Assembly: GCA_038207425.1 (NCBI GenBank)
Contig: JBBQZU010000001.1
Coordinates: 226,978 to 290,977 of the forward strand
Reading direction: 5' to 3'
From: JBBQZU01 sp038207425
GTDB lineage: Bacteria; Bacteroidota; Bacteroidia; Flavobacteriales_D; Cryomorphaceae
DNA length: 64,000 bases
The position numbers were made by a program, and so were the translations under genes. Under the pieces are notes generated by a model. It was not told the origin of the DNA. It ran no database searches and saw nothing but the letters and a program-made list of their open reading frames with translations. This document shows, in pieces, positions 45,401 through 54,338 of the stretch; position 1 is the first letter of the stretch, and every line of letters starts with the position of its first letter.

Positions 45401-46714
45401 ATGTTATATAAAGGGCTGTTCGTGCGTAAATACACCCTTACACTCATAGCAATATTGCCCTTGTGTGCTTTTGCACAAGAAGTTACAATTATAAATAATT
45501 TTTCAGGCAAAGATGGTGAGCTACCTTTAGAGAACTACGTGCTTAGTAAAGTAACCCAACATACCTACGTCCTAAACGAATACGAACCCCTTCAATCAGG
45601 GCAGCGCGCACAGGTAGAGCAAATGATCCGCTACGGATTGCGTTCATATATAGATAATCAGTACTTCGCTTCCAAAGGCAAAGTAGTTGGCATTGACAGC
45701 AAAGAAAGCTTCAGCGCCACAGCCGCAGCCATTGTGAGCAACGCATTATGGATACATGATTATGGTTTTCACGAAGACTTTAAATCCTTTTCAAAATCGG
45801 TAGTCGCAAAAGCGGGCGATTTGAAATCTATGAATGGATTCCGAATCGATAACTCATCTGATGTGCCTTCAGGGCCCAGGAATGGCGCTGTTGACATATA
45901 TACCTTTCAGAGAATGGTGTATGAGCTCAAAGCATCTGCCGAAAAGGAAGCCGGATTGTTTCTTGATGCACATGTAAGAACCGATTCAAATACTGCTGCA
46001 AACGAAGTGGAGGAGAATACCCACCCAATTTTGCCAGAGATGGAATATACCCTGCCCGGCAAAAATGAGAATATAGAGCAGCTCACCGCACTCAAGCCGG
46101 TGCAGATGCCTAGAAGCTTCAAACCCGAAAAGAAGAGAAGAAGATCATCTGAGCCCGACCCCACCTTCAACAATCAGATTGTGAAGCTGCTTGAAGAAAA
46201 CAATAAAATACTCTCCAATTACGGATCGCGTTTCAACGACCTGCAGGAGCAAATCAATGAAATAAGGGGTGATCGGAACCTTACCACCACGGTACTGCGT
46301 GAAGAAATGGCGGCCCTGCGCGAAATGATGCAGAGCTTTATGCTAAACGGTTCCAGGCCTACCCCGACAGCAGTGGCAAGCGGTGCACTTGTAGCGACAT
46401 TAACTTTTGAAAAAAATGCGCACCAACTTACACCGGGCCATCGTGCTCAACTCAACAGGGTTGAGATTGACCTTAAGCTTGATAAGGGTCTGGTGGTATT
46501 GGTGACGGGATTTGCTGACAGAACCGGCAATGCGAATTTCAATGCATGGATATCAGAGCAACGGGCAAATGCGGCTTTTGATTATCTCATAGAAAGAAAT
46601 ATTCATCGTGATCGGATTGTGGTGAATTACCTCGGCGATATAGATAGCCGTTTCGCCAATCCTGCTGATCGAAAGGTTGAAGTGTCTTACGTAAAGCCTG
46701 TTGCGGGAAATTAA
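45401..46714 (+). CDS. OmpA-family protein with long unknown N-terminal region
   Basis: 437 residues. Signal peptide (MLYKGLFVRKYTLTLIAILPL.. to about CAFAQ, residue 25). Residues ~26-245 match nothing I know. Residues about 255-320 (IVKLLEENNKILSNYG, LQEQINEIRGDR) look coiled-coil. The last ~115 residues are an OmpA C-terminal domain (LVATLTFEKNAHQLTP, VTGFADRTGNANFNAWISEQRANAAFDYLI) that holds peptidoglycan. It should link the outer membrane to the wall. The stop overlaps the converging threonine aldolase gene by 4 nt. Confidence 0.8.
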   Translation: MLYKGLFVRKYTLTLIAILPLCAFAQEVTIINNFSGKDGELPLENYVLSKVTQHTYVLNEYEPLQSGQRAQVEQMIRYGLRSYIDNQYFASKGKVVGIDSKESFSATAAAIVSNALWIHDYGFHEDFKSFSKSVVAKAGDLKSMNGFRIDNSSDVPSGPRNGAVDIYTFQRMVYELKASAEKEAGLFLDAHVRTDSNTAANEVEENTHPILPEMEYTLPGKNENIEQLTALKPVQMPRSFKPEKKRRRSSEPDPTFNNQIVKLLEENNKILSNYGSRFNDLQEQINEIRGDRNLTTTVLREEMAALREMMQSFMLNGSRPTPTAVASGALVATLTFEKNAHQLTPGHRAQLNRVEIDLKLDKGLVVLVTGFADRTGNANFNAWISEQRANAAFDYLIERNIHRDRIVVNYLGDIDSRFANPADRKVEVSYVKPVAGN

Positions 46715-47739
46715 ACCAATAGGTTCTGAATAATTTCTATAGCCTGAAGCAAAGCTGTGTCATTAATATCAAGATGTGTTACCATCCTTATGCGGTTTTT
46801 GCCGAAAGACACAGCGCGCAAACCAGCTTTTTCCGTGGCAGCAAGTATGGCATCACTTCCGGGTTCGGCATGTACATCAAAAATTACAATATTGGTTTCA
46901 GGTGCAATTACATGTTTTACATACCACATAGGCACCAAAGCATCGGCTAGAAGAGCGGCTCTGTGATGGTCATCAGCAAGGCGGTCAATATGGTGATCGA
47001 TGGAGTAAAGCCCCGCGGCTGCCAAAAATCCTGCCTGCCGCATACCACCTCCAAAAACCTTGCGCACTCGGCGGGCTTCTTTTATGAATGTTTTGCTGCT
47101 AAGTAGCACCGATCCTGCAGGAGTGCCAAGGCCCTTGCTCAGGCAAATGGATACACTGTCAAATAGTTTTCCATACGCAAGCGCATCATGCTTGTGGAAT
47201 ATTATGGAATTAAAAGCCCTGGCCCCGTCAAGGTGAAAAGCCAGTTGTTTTTTACGGCAGTATGCCGAAAGAGCAGTGAGTTCATCCATGGTATAGCACT
47301 TGCCCCCACCGCGGTTTGATGTGTCCTCAGCCACCACCAATGAAGTGCGTGCGAGCCAGTCTTTATCTTCGTTTACCAGCGCATCCACTTCATCCGGCAT
47401 CATCACAGAGTGGTTGTTTCTTACCAGTTTGGCACTCGAGTGGGAGTTTCGTGCTATACCACCTCCTTCATAATTGTACACGTGCGACTGCTCATGGCAA
47501 ATTACTTCGTCGCCCGGTTTGGTGTGCACCGCGATGGCAATTTGATTCGTCATGGTGCCCGAAGGACAAAAAAGCCCAGCCTCCTGACCGAACATTTCAG
47601 CTAATTTTTGCTGCAGCAGATTTACAGTTGGGTCTTCGCCAAATACATCATCACCCACTTCGGCATTCATCATGGCTTTGAGCATGCCTGCTGTGGGTTT
47701 TGTAACCGTGTCGCTTCTAAGGTCTATTTTCCCTTTCAT
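46711..47739 (-). CDS. ltaE: Low-specificity L-threonine aldolase
   Basis: 342 residues. KIDLRSDTVTKPTAGMLKAM at the start, GDDVFGEDPTVN near 28-39, EQSHVYNYEGGG near 84, HLDGARAFNS near 172-181 and CLSKGLGTPAGSVL near 199-212 with the PLP-binding Lys. It splits L-threonine or allo-threonine to glycine and acetaldehyde. Starts 2 nt after the O-methyltransferase stop, so the two share a transcript. Confidence 0.93.
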   Translation of the reverse strand: MKGKIDLRSDTVTKPTAGMLKAMMNAEVGDDVFGEDPTVNLLQQKLAEMFGQEAGLFCPSGTMTNQIAIAVHTKPGDEVICHEQSHVYNYEGGGIARNSHSSAKLVRNNHSVMMPDEVDALVNEDKDWLARTSLVVAEDTSNRGGGKCYTMDELTALSAYCRKKQLAFHLDGARAFNSIIFHKHDALAYGKLFDSVSICLSKGLGTPAGSVLLSSKTFIKEARRVRKVFGGGMRQAGFLAAAGLYSIDHHIDRLADDHHRAALLADALVPMWYVKHVIAPETNIVIFDVHAEPGSDAILAATEKAGLRAVSFGKNRIRMVTHLDINDTALLQAIEIIQNLLV

Positions 47740-47741
47740 CT

Positions 47742-48392
47742 TCAGTTGGCTGTTTTTCGTATCACCATGAGTCCATCCCTCACAGGAAAAAGTACGTTTT
47801 CTACTCTTTTATCACCCGTTACATAGGTATTGAATGTTACAAGGGCGGCGGTATCAGAATCATTTTCTATTTCAGCCTGATTAATCACCTTCCCGCTCCA
47901 GAGCACATTGTCGGCAATGATTACCGCACCTATGGGCAATTGATCAAAAACCAGGTTGTAATAGTTCAGGTAATTGGATTTGTCGGCGTCAATAAATACC
48001 AAGTCGAATGGTATGTTGAAGGATGGTATAATTTCCATTGCATTCCCAATATGCATGGTAATGCGGCCTTTATTTCCCGAAAGGTTTAAATACTTCTCTG
48101 CAATGGGCTGAAGTTCTTCATTGATATCTATAGTATGGATATGACCACCTGCAGCGAGCCCTTCGGCCATGCAGATAGCTGAATATCCGGTGTAGGTGCC
48201 AATTTCCAGAATATTTTTTGGCTTTATTAATTGGGTAAGCATACTCAATACCCTGCCTTGCAAGTGTCCGGAGAGCATTCGGGGCTGCAGTACCTTTAGG
48301 TAAGTTTCGCGGGTCAGCTCACGCAGCAACATCGGTTCAGAACTGCTATTGCCGGAAACGTATGCATCAATTGCCGCATCTAAAAAATTCAT
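47742..48392 (-). CDS. SAM-dependent O-methyltransferase, class I (COMT-like, family 3)
   Basis: 216 residues. ILEIGTYTGYSAICMAEGL near 59-77 is the SAM-binding GxGxxxG-like loop, HTIDIN near 84 the acidic end of strand 2 and LVFIDADKSNYLNYYNLV near 130-147 the metal-binding Asp region. ADNVLWSGKV near 159-168 completes the family pattern. These methylate catechol-type hydroxyls in a metal-dependent way. Substrate unknown. Upstream partner of ltaE (2 nt). Confidence 0.88.
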   Translation of the reverse strand: MNFLDAAIDAYVSGNSSSEPMLLRELTRETYLKVLQPRMLSGHLQGRVLSMLTQLIKPKNILEIGTYTGYSAICMAEGLAAGGHIHTIDINEELQPIAEKYLNLSGNKGRITMHIGNAMEIIPSFNIPFDLVFIDADKSNYLNYYNLVFDQLPIGAVIIADNVLWSGKVINQAEIENDSDTAALVTFNTYVTGDKRVENVLFPVRDGLMVIRKTAN

Positions 48393-48426
48393 TTGTGGAA
48401 GTTGATTTGCTGATTATTCGCGAATA

Positions 48427-49650
48427 TCAAATGTAGACCAAAGTGCTGAGTTTAGCCTTATCGAAGCATTCATTGGCTACCTGCAGGAGTTGCGCTGAAG
48501 TTACCTCGTCAATCTCTTTGAGAATTTCATCGGTGGTGTCAATGCGGTTGAAGGTAAGGAGGCTTTTGCCAAGGCCCATCATTAGGTTTGCCCCACCTTC
48601 AGACGAGAGCGCAAGTTGCCCCTTCAATTGCTCTTTGGCACGGTGAAGCGCCGTTACGGTAAGGCTGCGGCGGCGCAAGTCATCAAGCTCTTTGTGAATA
48701 AGGGCGGTGCTCTTTTCGAGCAATTTCTTATCGGTACCCAGATATATAGAAACAAAACCCGTATCAGCGTAAGGTTGATATGAAGAGTCAATATTGTAAG
48801 CAATGCCGTGGCGCTCGCGGATATTCATATTCAGTCGGGAGTTCATTGCCGGTCCGCCCAAGTAGTTTATAAGCAGTACCGTGGCTACCCGCATGGGGTG
48901 GTGCACATCATACGCAGGTCCGCCGATCATCAGGTGCGCCTGAAATGTATCGAGATTTACTGTTTTCGAGCTTGTTTGAATATGCTCCACCTTTACCCTT
49001 TCCAATTCAGGATGGCCTGACGCGAAATGGCCGAAATACTTCTCGGCCCAACGAATGACTTTTCGAAAGTCAACGTTTCCGACGCTGCTTAGTATCATTT
49101 CAGAAGTGCGGTACCTGCGGGCAATAAATTTTTGAATATGGCTACGGGTAAGGCTTTGCACACTCTCCTGGGTGCCTAAGATATTGCGACCTATCGGGTG
49201 ATGGCCATAGAGAAGTTCTTCAAAATCGTCAAAGATGAGTTCAGAAGGACTGTCCTGATAGCTGAGTATCTCATCCACTATTACGTCGCGTTCTTTTGCT
49301 ATTTCCTTTTCGGGAAAGGTGGAATTGCTTACGATATCGCCAATTGCTTCCATAGCCCGTTCAAAATGCACATTGAGGAATGAAGCGTATATAACGGTTT
49401 CTTCTTTGGTGGTATAGGCGTTGAGCTCAGCGCCTACACTGTCCATTCGGCTGAGGATATGGAATGCTTTACGCTTTTTTGTTCCCTTAAAAAGGCAGTG
49501 CTCGATGAAATGAGCCAAACCCTGCTCATCTTCAAGTTCATCGCGCGAGCCGGCGTTTACGGTAAGCCCGAAATGGCTTATTTGTCCGTTTTCAGTAGGT
49601 TTGTGTACTATGCGCAACCCGTTTGGCAAGGTGTGTAAAAGAACTTCCAT
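48427..49650 (-). CDS. M16-family zinc protease
   Basis: 407 residues from ATG 49650 (MEVLLHTLPNGLRIVHKP). The inverted zinc motif HFIEHCLFKGT near 48-58 (HxxEH) and the distal Glu near 125-130 are present in the N-terminal domain; the C-terminal domain has HLMIGGPAYDVHHPMRVATVLLINYLGGP-type substrate-chamber sequence. M16 proteases degrade short peptides or presequence-like substrates. No signal peptide, so probably cytoplasmic. About 420 residues is the one-chain bacterial form; a partner M16 chain is not nearby. Confidence 0.9.
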   Translation of the reverse strand: MEVLLHTLPNGLRIVHKPTENGQISHFGLTVNAGSRDELEDEQGLAHFIEHCLFKGTKKRKAFHILSRMDSVGAELNAYTTKEETVIYASFLNVHFERAMEAIGDIVSNSTFPEKEIAKERDVIVDEILSYQDSPSELIFDDFEELLYGHHPIGRNILGTQESVQSLTRSHIQKFIARRYRTSEMILSSVGNVDFRKVIRWAEKYFGHFASGHPELERVKVEHIQTSSKTVNLDTFQAHLMIGGPAYDVHHPMRVATVLLINYLGGPAMNSRLNMNIRERHGIAYNIDSSYQPYADTGFVSIYLGTDKKLLEKSTALIHKELDDLRRRSLTVTALHRAKEQLKGQLALSSEGGANLMMGLGKSLLTFNRIDTTDEILKEIDEVTSAQLLQVANECFDKAKLSTLVYI

Positions 49651-49711
49651 AGGGTTGCAAAGATAGATAGTTCGCATGAAGCGAACTATCTGTCAGTGCA
49701 TCTTAAAATGA

Positions 49712-50578
49712 TTAATTGCCTAACAACTGCATGAGCTCATTGAGCTTAGGTGAGAGAATAATTTCCGTACGGCGGTTTGAAGCTTTGCCTTCAGGGGTTT
49801 CGTTGGTGGCGCGTGGCATATATTCACCTCGGCCAGCGGCAGTGAGGCGTTTAGGGTCTATTTGCTTTTCTGACAAGATACGCACTATGGATGTGGCCCG
49901 GGCGGTGCTCAAATCCCAATTGTCTTTAAAAGTAGGAGAGTTTCTAATTGGCACATTGTCGGTATGGCCTTCAATGAGAATGTCTATATCAGGGTTCTTT
50001 TGCAACACTCCTGCAAGTGCGGTTATTGCATCTTGCCCTTTGGCTTCAGCATTTGCGCTGCCCGATTTAAAGAGGAGTTTGTCGGACATAGAAACGTATA
50101 CTTTTCCATTCTTCACTTCTACGGAAAGCTCATCGGCCTGAAAGCCGAGCAATGCATCGCGAAGGATGCTGTTGAGGCGGTTGGTTATAGAATCTTGCCG
50201 GGCTATGATGGCTTGCAGTTCTTTAAGGCTTTTTTCGCGCTCAGACAGGGTTTTTTCCTTTTTGTTAAGTTCATCGCTTTTCGCGATAAGCTCGGCACTG
50301 AGCTGTCCTGCGGTTTTGGTGCTTTCGGCCCTTAGGTTTTCATATTCGGTATTAAGCGCTAAGAGCTCGGTTTGGGTATTCTTAAGTTCGGTATTGAGCC
50401 GCGAAGTTTCAGCCTGCTCAGCGGCAAGCGTGGTGCAGAGTGAGTCGCGTTCGCCGAGTACTGTCTTTGTGCGTTTTCCGGCGAGGAGTTGCTCGGGCCG
50501 GGTTTGTCCGCATTCGTAAAAGCTCGCGCACGAAGTGAAAAGCAGTGAAGAAATAAGCAGCGTGAATATATTTTTCAT
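49712..50578 (-). CDS. OmpA-family lipoprotein with coiled coil
   Basis: 288 residues. Lipobox LLFTSC (Cys 17). A coiled coil from about 45 to 130 (LAAEQAETSRLNTELKNTQ, ELIAKSDELNKKEKTLSEREKS) and an OmpA C-terminal domain (LLFKSGSANAEAKGQ, ILIEGHTDNVPIR, NWDLSTARATSIVRIL, GRGEYMPRATNETPEGKASNRRTEI-type end) that binds peptidoglycan. The coiled coil probably spans the periplasm. Unlike the 45.4 kb protein it is lipid-anchored. Confidence 0.92.
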   Translation of the reverse strand: MKNIFTLLISSLLFTSCASFYECGQTRPEQLLAGKRTKTVLGERDSLCTTLAAEQAETSRLNTELKNTQTELLALNTEYENLRAESTKTAGQLSAELIAKSDELNKKEKTLSEREKSLKELQAIIARQDSITNRLNSILRDALLGFQADELSVEVKNGKVYVSMSDKLLFKSGSANAEAKGQDAITALAGVLQKNPDIDILIEGHTDNVPIRNSPTFKDNWDLSTARATSIVRILSEKQIDPKRLTAAGRGEYMPRATNETPEGKASNRRTEIILSPKLNELMQLLGN

Positions 50579-50701
50579 CGGTTATTATTTGTTGCGAAGT
50601 TAACACTCACAGGAGCATTTTACGAACCTTCAGCGATTAGTTACCACAGTGTATTTAACATTTAATGCCGTGCTTCGTAAAGCGATTCGGGTATTAAAAG
50701 C

Positions 50702-50728
50702 AAAAGACGGCCTTTTGAGCCGTCTTTT
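50702..50728 (-). terminator. Intrinsic terminator of the fad operon
   Basis: AAAAGACGGC (50702-50711), 7-nt loop, GCCGTCTTTT (50719-50728): perfect 10-bp stem with T-runs on both sides, 22 nt after the fadE stop on the reverse strand. It also lies in the gap to the OmpA lipoprotein gene and could work both ways. Confidence 0.88.
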
Positions 50729-50750
50729 ACCATTCATTCTATTCCAAATG

Positions 50751-52544
50751 TCAATAGCAATACTTGCCTTCGGCAATCAGCTTTTGGGCTATTTGCTGGC
50801 GCATGGCTTTCACATTAATATCGTCGCATTTGGTAAAGCGCTTTAGTCCCATCAGCATCATACGCTGCTCGTCGCCTTCTACAAAGGAGTTGATGGCGTC
50901 CTTACCCGCTTTGTGAATTCGGTCGGCGCAATCGTAAAGCCAAACTTTTGTCATGGCGATTTGATCAGCAGAGCCAGCTTCACCGTGAAGTTCAATAATT
51001 TTTCGGGTACGTAGCAGAGCTGATTCAGCGGTGTAAGTCCATATCACCATATCTGCAATATTCATCAGCACCTCCTGCTCCTTAGAGAGGGTTTGCATCA
51101 GCTTTTGGGCTGCGGCTCCGGCTACCATCAATACGGTTTTCTTGAAGTTTTCGATAAGCTTCACATCTTTACCGAAAGGTGTTCCATCACCGCTTCCTGA
51201 TTCAGGAATCGACATCAGCTCACCGGCTACTTTCATGGCGGGGCCCATTAGATCGAGCTGCCCTTTCATTGCTTTACGTATTAGCATATCAACAGTGAGC
51301 ATACGGTTTATCTCGTTGGTACCTTCGAAGATGCGGTTGATACGGGCATCGCGGTAGCCACGCTCTACACGGGTTTCGGCGCTGTAGCCCATACCACCAT
51401 ATATCTGCACGGCTTCGTCTACCACATAATCGAGGCATTCCGATCCGAATACTTTCATCATCGCGCACTCGGCAGCGTACTCTTCAATGCCCTTGAGAAT
51501 GGCCTCAGATTTTGGCAATCCAGATGATTGCAAATTGTCTATGGCATCTTCAATATTTTGCGCGATGCGGTATATGGATGATTCGAGTACATAGGTGCAA
51601 ATGGCTTGCTCAGCCAATTTGAATCGTATTGCTCCATATTTTGAAATTGGGCGGCCAAACTGATTGCGCTCATTGGCGTACTTTACAGAATGGTCAATGG
51701 TATCTTTCATGCCGCCAAGCACTCCGGCAGCGAGTTTTATACGACCTATATTCAGAATATTCAATGCGATTTTGAAACCAGCTTCGCGCTCATTGAGCAT
51801 ATTTTCAACCGGCACTTTGCAGTCGTTGAAAAATACCTGACGCGTAGAACTGCCCTTGATTCCCATTTTTTTCTCTTCGGGGTTGAGCTCTATACCCGGT
51901 GTGCCTTTTTCTACAATGAAAGCACTGAGATTTTTGTCGTCGTCTATTTTTGCAAAAACAATAAACACATCTGCAAAGCCCGAGTTTGTGATCCACATTT
52001 TCTGGCCATTGATGGCATAATGTTTTCCATCGTCGGTGAGTTTCGCCTTGGTTTTTCCAGAGTTTGCATCAGAGCCTGAGCTCGGTTCTGTGAGGCAGTA
52101 GCAGGCCTTCCACTCGCCTGTGGCGAGTTTGCTTATGTATTTCTCTTTCTGTGCGTCGTTGCCATAGTACAGAATGGGCAATGTGCCTATACCTGTGTGT
52201 GCACCGTATGCCACCGAGAATGAGTGCCCTGAGCCAAGGGCTTCAGCCGCGAGCATACTTGACTTGAAGTCAAGACCAAGTCCACCGTATTCTTCCGGTA
52301 TGCTTACGCCAAGTAATCCTAAGTCGCCAGCTTTGTTCAAAGCACTTTCCATAAAGCCCGCCTCCATAGCATCCATGCGGTCCAGGTTTGGAATTATTTC
52401 AGCGTTCAGGAAGTCAATACACGACTGAGCGATCATTTTATGTTCTTCACTCCATTCTTCGGGAATGAATATTTCTGCTGGTTCAGTTTGGCGAATCAGA
52501 AATTCGCCTCCGCGAATGGCTTTATTATTTTTGGTTGCTTCCAT
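50751..52544 (-). CDS. fadE: Acyl-CoA dehydrogenase (long form, FadE-like)
   Basis: 597 residues, longer than the usual ~380 and equal in size to Bacillus FadE. FAD and substrate blocks are CYCLTEPSSGSDANSGKTKA near 150-170 and MWITNSGFADVFIVFAKID near 184; GRIKLAAGVLGGMKDTIDHSVKYANERNQFGRPI-type region near 270-300; FEGTNEINRML near 415 has the catalytic Glu. A ~170-residue helical C-terminal extension follows. It catalyses the first step of beta-oxidation. Last gene of the marR-fadN-IVP-fadA-fadE operon; 20 nt after the fadA stop. Confidence 0.93.
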   Translation of the reverse strand: MEATKNNKAIRGGEFLIRQTEPAEIFIPEEWSEEHKMIAQSCIDFLNAEIIPNLDRMDAMEAGFMESALNKAGDLGLLGVSIPEEYGGLGLDFKSSMLAAEALGSGHSFSVAYGAHTGIGTLPILYYGNDAQKEKYISKLATGEWKACYCLTEPSSGSDANSGKTKAKLTDDGKHYAINGQKMWITNSGFADVFIVFAKIDDDKNLSAFIVEKGTPGIELNPEEKKMGIKGSSTRQVFFNDCKVPVENMLNEREAGFKIALNILNIGRIKLAAGVLGGMKDTIDHSVKYANERNQFGRPISKYGAIRFKLAEQAICTYVLESSIYRIAQNIEDAIDNLQSSGLPKSEAILKGIEEYAAECAMMKVFGSECLDYVVDEAVQIYGGMGYSAETRVERGYRDARINRIFEGTNEINRMLTVDMLIRKAMKGQLDLMGPAMKVAGELMSIPESGSGDGTPFGKDVKLIENFKKTVLMVAGAAAQKLMQTLSKEQEVLMNIADMVIWTYTAESALLRTRKIIELHGEAGSADQIAMTKVWLYDCADRIHKAGKDAINSFVEGDEQRMMLMGLKRFTKCDDINVKAMRQQIAQKLIAEGKYCY

Positions 52545-52564
52545 GGCCTCTGCTTTTTATTTTG

Positions 52565-53740
52565 TTAGTTCAATAATTCAAATACTCCTGCTGCACCCTG
52601 ACCGGTGCCCACACACATTGTAACGATACCGTATTTGTTTTTTCTACGGCGCATCTCGTTGAATAGTTGTACGCTAAGCTTTGCACCTGTGCAACCAAGC
52701 GGGTGGCCCAGTGCTATGGCACCACCGTTTACATTCACAATTTCCGGGTTTAGGTTGAGCTCGCGCAGTATGGCAACCGATTGCGATGCAAAAGCTTCGT
52801 TGAGTTCTATAAGGTCAATATCGTTCTGTTTAAGACCCGCTTTTTCAATGGCCTTCGGAACGGCATAAATGGGGCCTACGCCCATAATTCGCGGCTCGAG
52901 CCCTGCTACATGGTAGCTTTTCAATTGAGCGATTGGCGTGAGGTTGTGCTTTTTGAGAAATGCCTCAGACACCACCATTACGAATGCTGCACCGTCAGAT
53001 GTTTGTGAAGCATTGCCGGCCGTTACAGTACCTCTGGCATCGAATACCGGTCTTAACTTGGCGAGGGCATCCACTGTGGTTTCCCTGCGCGGCCCTTCGT
53101 CCGTATCAACGGTATACTTGCGGCTTTGGCGCTGATCGTTTTTCACAAATATTTCTTCCACTTCTATAGGTACGATATCACCATTGAATTTTCCGCCATC
53201 GATGGCCGCTACCGCGCGCATATTCGACTGGTATGCGAACTGATCCTGGTCTTCCCGGCTCACTTTGTAATCGCGGGCTACCGCTTCGGCAGTAAGCCCC
53301 ATGCCCCAGTACCAGTCGGTATTCTTTTTGGCGACGGCCGCATTGGGCACTATGCGCCACCCTCCGAAAGGAATGGGCGACATGGTTTCCACACCACCCG
53401 CTATGATACAATCGCTCATTCCACTGTGTATTTTTGCGGAAGCGATGGCAATGGTCTCCAGCCCTGAAGAGCAGTAGCGGTTTACGGTCATGCCCGGCAC
53501 CTTGTCGGTATTGAGACCCATTAGTGAAATCATCCGACCCATATTCAGTCCTTGCTCAGCTTCGGGGGTAGCGTTGCCAACAATTACGTCGTCAATCTCT
53601 TGCGGATTGATGGAAGGAAGTGACTTCATGATGTGCTGAATCAATTTTGCACCTAATTCATCAGCGCGTGTGAAACGGAAAATGCCTCTTGGCGCTTTTC
53701 CAACAGCGGTTCTATATGCAGAAACTACGTATGCGTTCAT
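52565..53740 (-). CDS. fadA: Acetyl-CoA C-acyltransferase (3-ketoacyl-CoA thiolase)
   Basis: 391 residues. NRYCSSGLETIAIASAKIHSG near 86-106 carries the nucleophile Cys; LNEAFASQSVAIL near 337, GGAIALGHPLGCTGAKL near 353-369 (His) and CVGTGQGAAG near 379-388 (second Cys) complete the active site. It cleaves 3-ketoacyl-CoA in the last step of beta-oxidation. The IVP cassette is inserted just upstream: its near heptamer repeat ends 16 nt before the fadA start, so expression relies on readthrough from fadN. Confidence 0.95.
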   Translation of the reverse strand: MNAYVVSAYRTAVGKAPRGIFRFTRADELGAKLIQHIMKSLPSINPQEIDDVIVGNATPEAEQGLNMGRMISLMGLNTDKVPGMTVNRYCSSGLETIAIASAKIHSGMSDCIIAGGVETMSPIPFGGWRIVPNAAVAKKNTDWYWGMGLTAEAVARDYKVSREDQDQFAYQSNMRAVAAIDGGKFNGDIVPIEVEEIFVKNDQRQSRKYTVDTDEGPRRETTVDALAKLRPVFDARGTVTAGNASQTSDGAAFVMVVSEAFLKKHNLTPIAQLKSYHVAGLEPRIMGVGPIYAVPKAIEKAGLKQNDIDLIELNEAFASQSVAILRELNLNPEIVNVNGGAIALGHPLGCTGAKLSVQLFNEMRRRKNKYGIVTMCVGTGQGAAGVFELLN

Positions 53741-53755
53741 TTTTTTTTATTGAGT

Positions 53756-53780
53756 CAAGTACTAGGTACTAAGTACAAGG
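53756..53780. repeat. Heptamer repeat flanking the IVP-like gene (fadA side)
   Basis: GTACTAG (53759-53765), GTACTAA (53766-53772) and GTACAAG (53773-53779) are three near-identical 7-nt units in tandem. A degenerate set of the same size lies on the other side of the IVP-like gene at 54308-54338. Nothing like it flanks other genes in this window. Confidence 0.7.
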
Positions 53781-53790
53781 ACCTGACGGG

Positions 53791-54294
53791 TTAATACTCT
53801 GATTTTGTGTCGTGTTTTAGATGGTCTGTTTGGTGTTCATTGAAAGTGCTGCCAGCAACGCTTTTGTCGTTAATGAAATTTAGGCTCAAGTTGATTTGAT
53901 AGAGTTCTTCTCCTTCGTTTCCATACTTGCTCTTATTACTCTCATTATCAATGTATTGATGAAATTTGAAAATCATGTTTCCGATGTACGAAACCCTGCC
54001 CAATAGCGCCGGGTGAAGTTTTTGGTCAATTAATCCGATTCTGAAGCAGATTTCCAACTGGGTATCTACTTCGAATAGGGAGCCGTTGGCCACGCTAAGG
54101 AAACTTTTGAAGTCCAGAGTGCTGCTGCTACCAGCACCTTCTGCAATATTGCTTGCCACCGAAACGGATGCTCTCTTTAGCTGAACTGGAATACCGAATC
54201 GTTCGCTCGCCGGAAAATTTCTTACACATTCAGCAATTTCCACGGCCAAGCTCGCCGATTCTTGCCATACTTTGAGTTCCCTATATCTGTGCAT
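53791..54294 (-). CDS. Four-helix-bundle protein (23S rRNA intervening-sequence protein family)
   Basis: 167 residues. YRELKVWQESASLAVEIAECV (4-24) and LKRASVSVASNIAEGAGSSST near 39-59 followed by DFKSFLSVANGSLFEVDTQLEI are the classic motifs of the S23/IVP four-helix-bundle family. The bundle ends near residue 118; a ~45-residue hydrophilic tail to ...TKSEY is unusual. The family was found encoded in intervening sequences of 23S rRNA genes and its role is unsettled. Here it stands alone between fadN and fadA, flanked by heptamer repeats, in the same orientation. Not a typical operon member. Confidence 0.88.
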   Translation of the reverse strand: MHRYRELKVWQESASLAVEIAECVRNFPASERFGIPVQLKRASVSVASNIAEGAGSSSTLDFKSFLSVANGSLFEVDTQLEICFRIGLIDQKLHPALLGRVSYIGNMIFKFHQYIDNESNKSKYGNEGEELYQINLSLNFINDKSVAGSTFNEHQTDHLKHDTKSEY

Positions 54295-54307
54295 CGATCC
54301 GATTTTT

Positions 54308-54338
54308 CAAGTCCTAGTGCTTAATACCTTGTACTAAT
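54308..54338. repeat. Heptamer repeat flanking the IVP-like gene (fadN side)
   Basis: GTCCTAG, TGCTTAA, TACCTTG, TACTAAT: four degenerate 7-nt units at 54311-54338 resembling the GTACTAR units of the opposite flank; CAAGT precedes both sets. The set overlaps the fadN stop codon (54334-54336), so the insertion appears to have used the very end of fadN. Confidence 0.6.
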
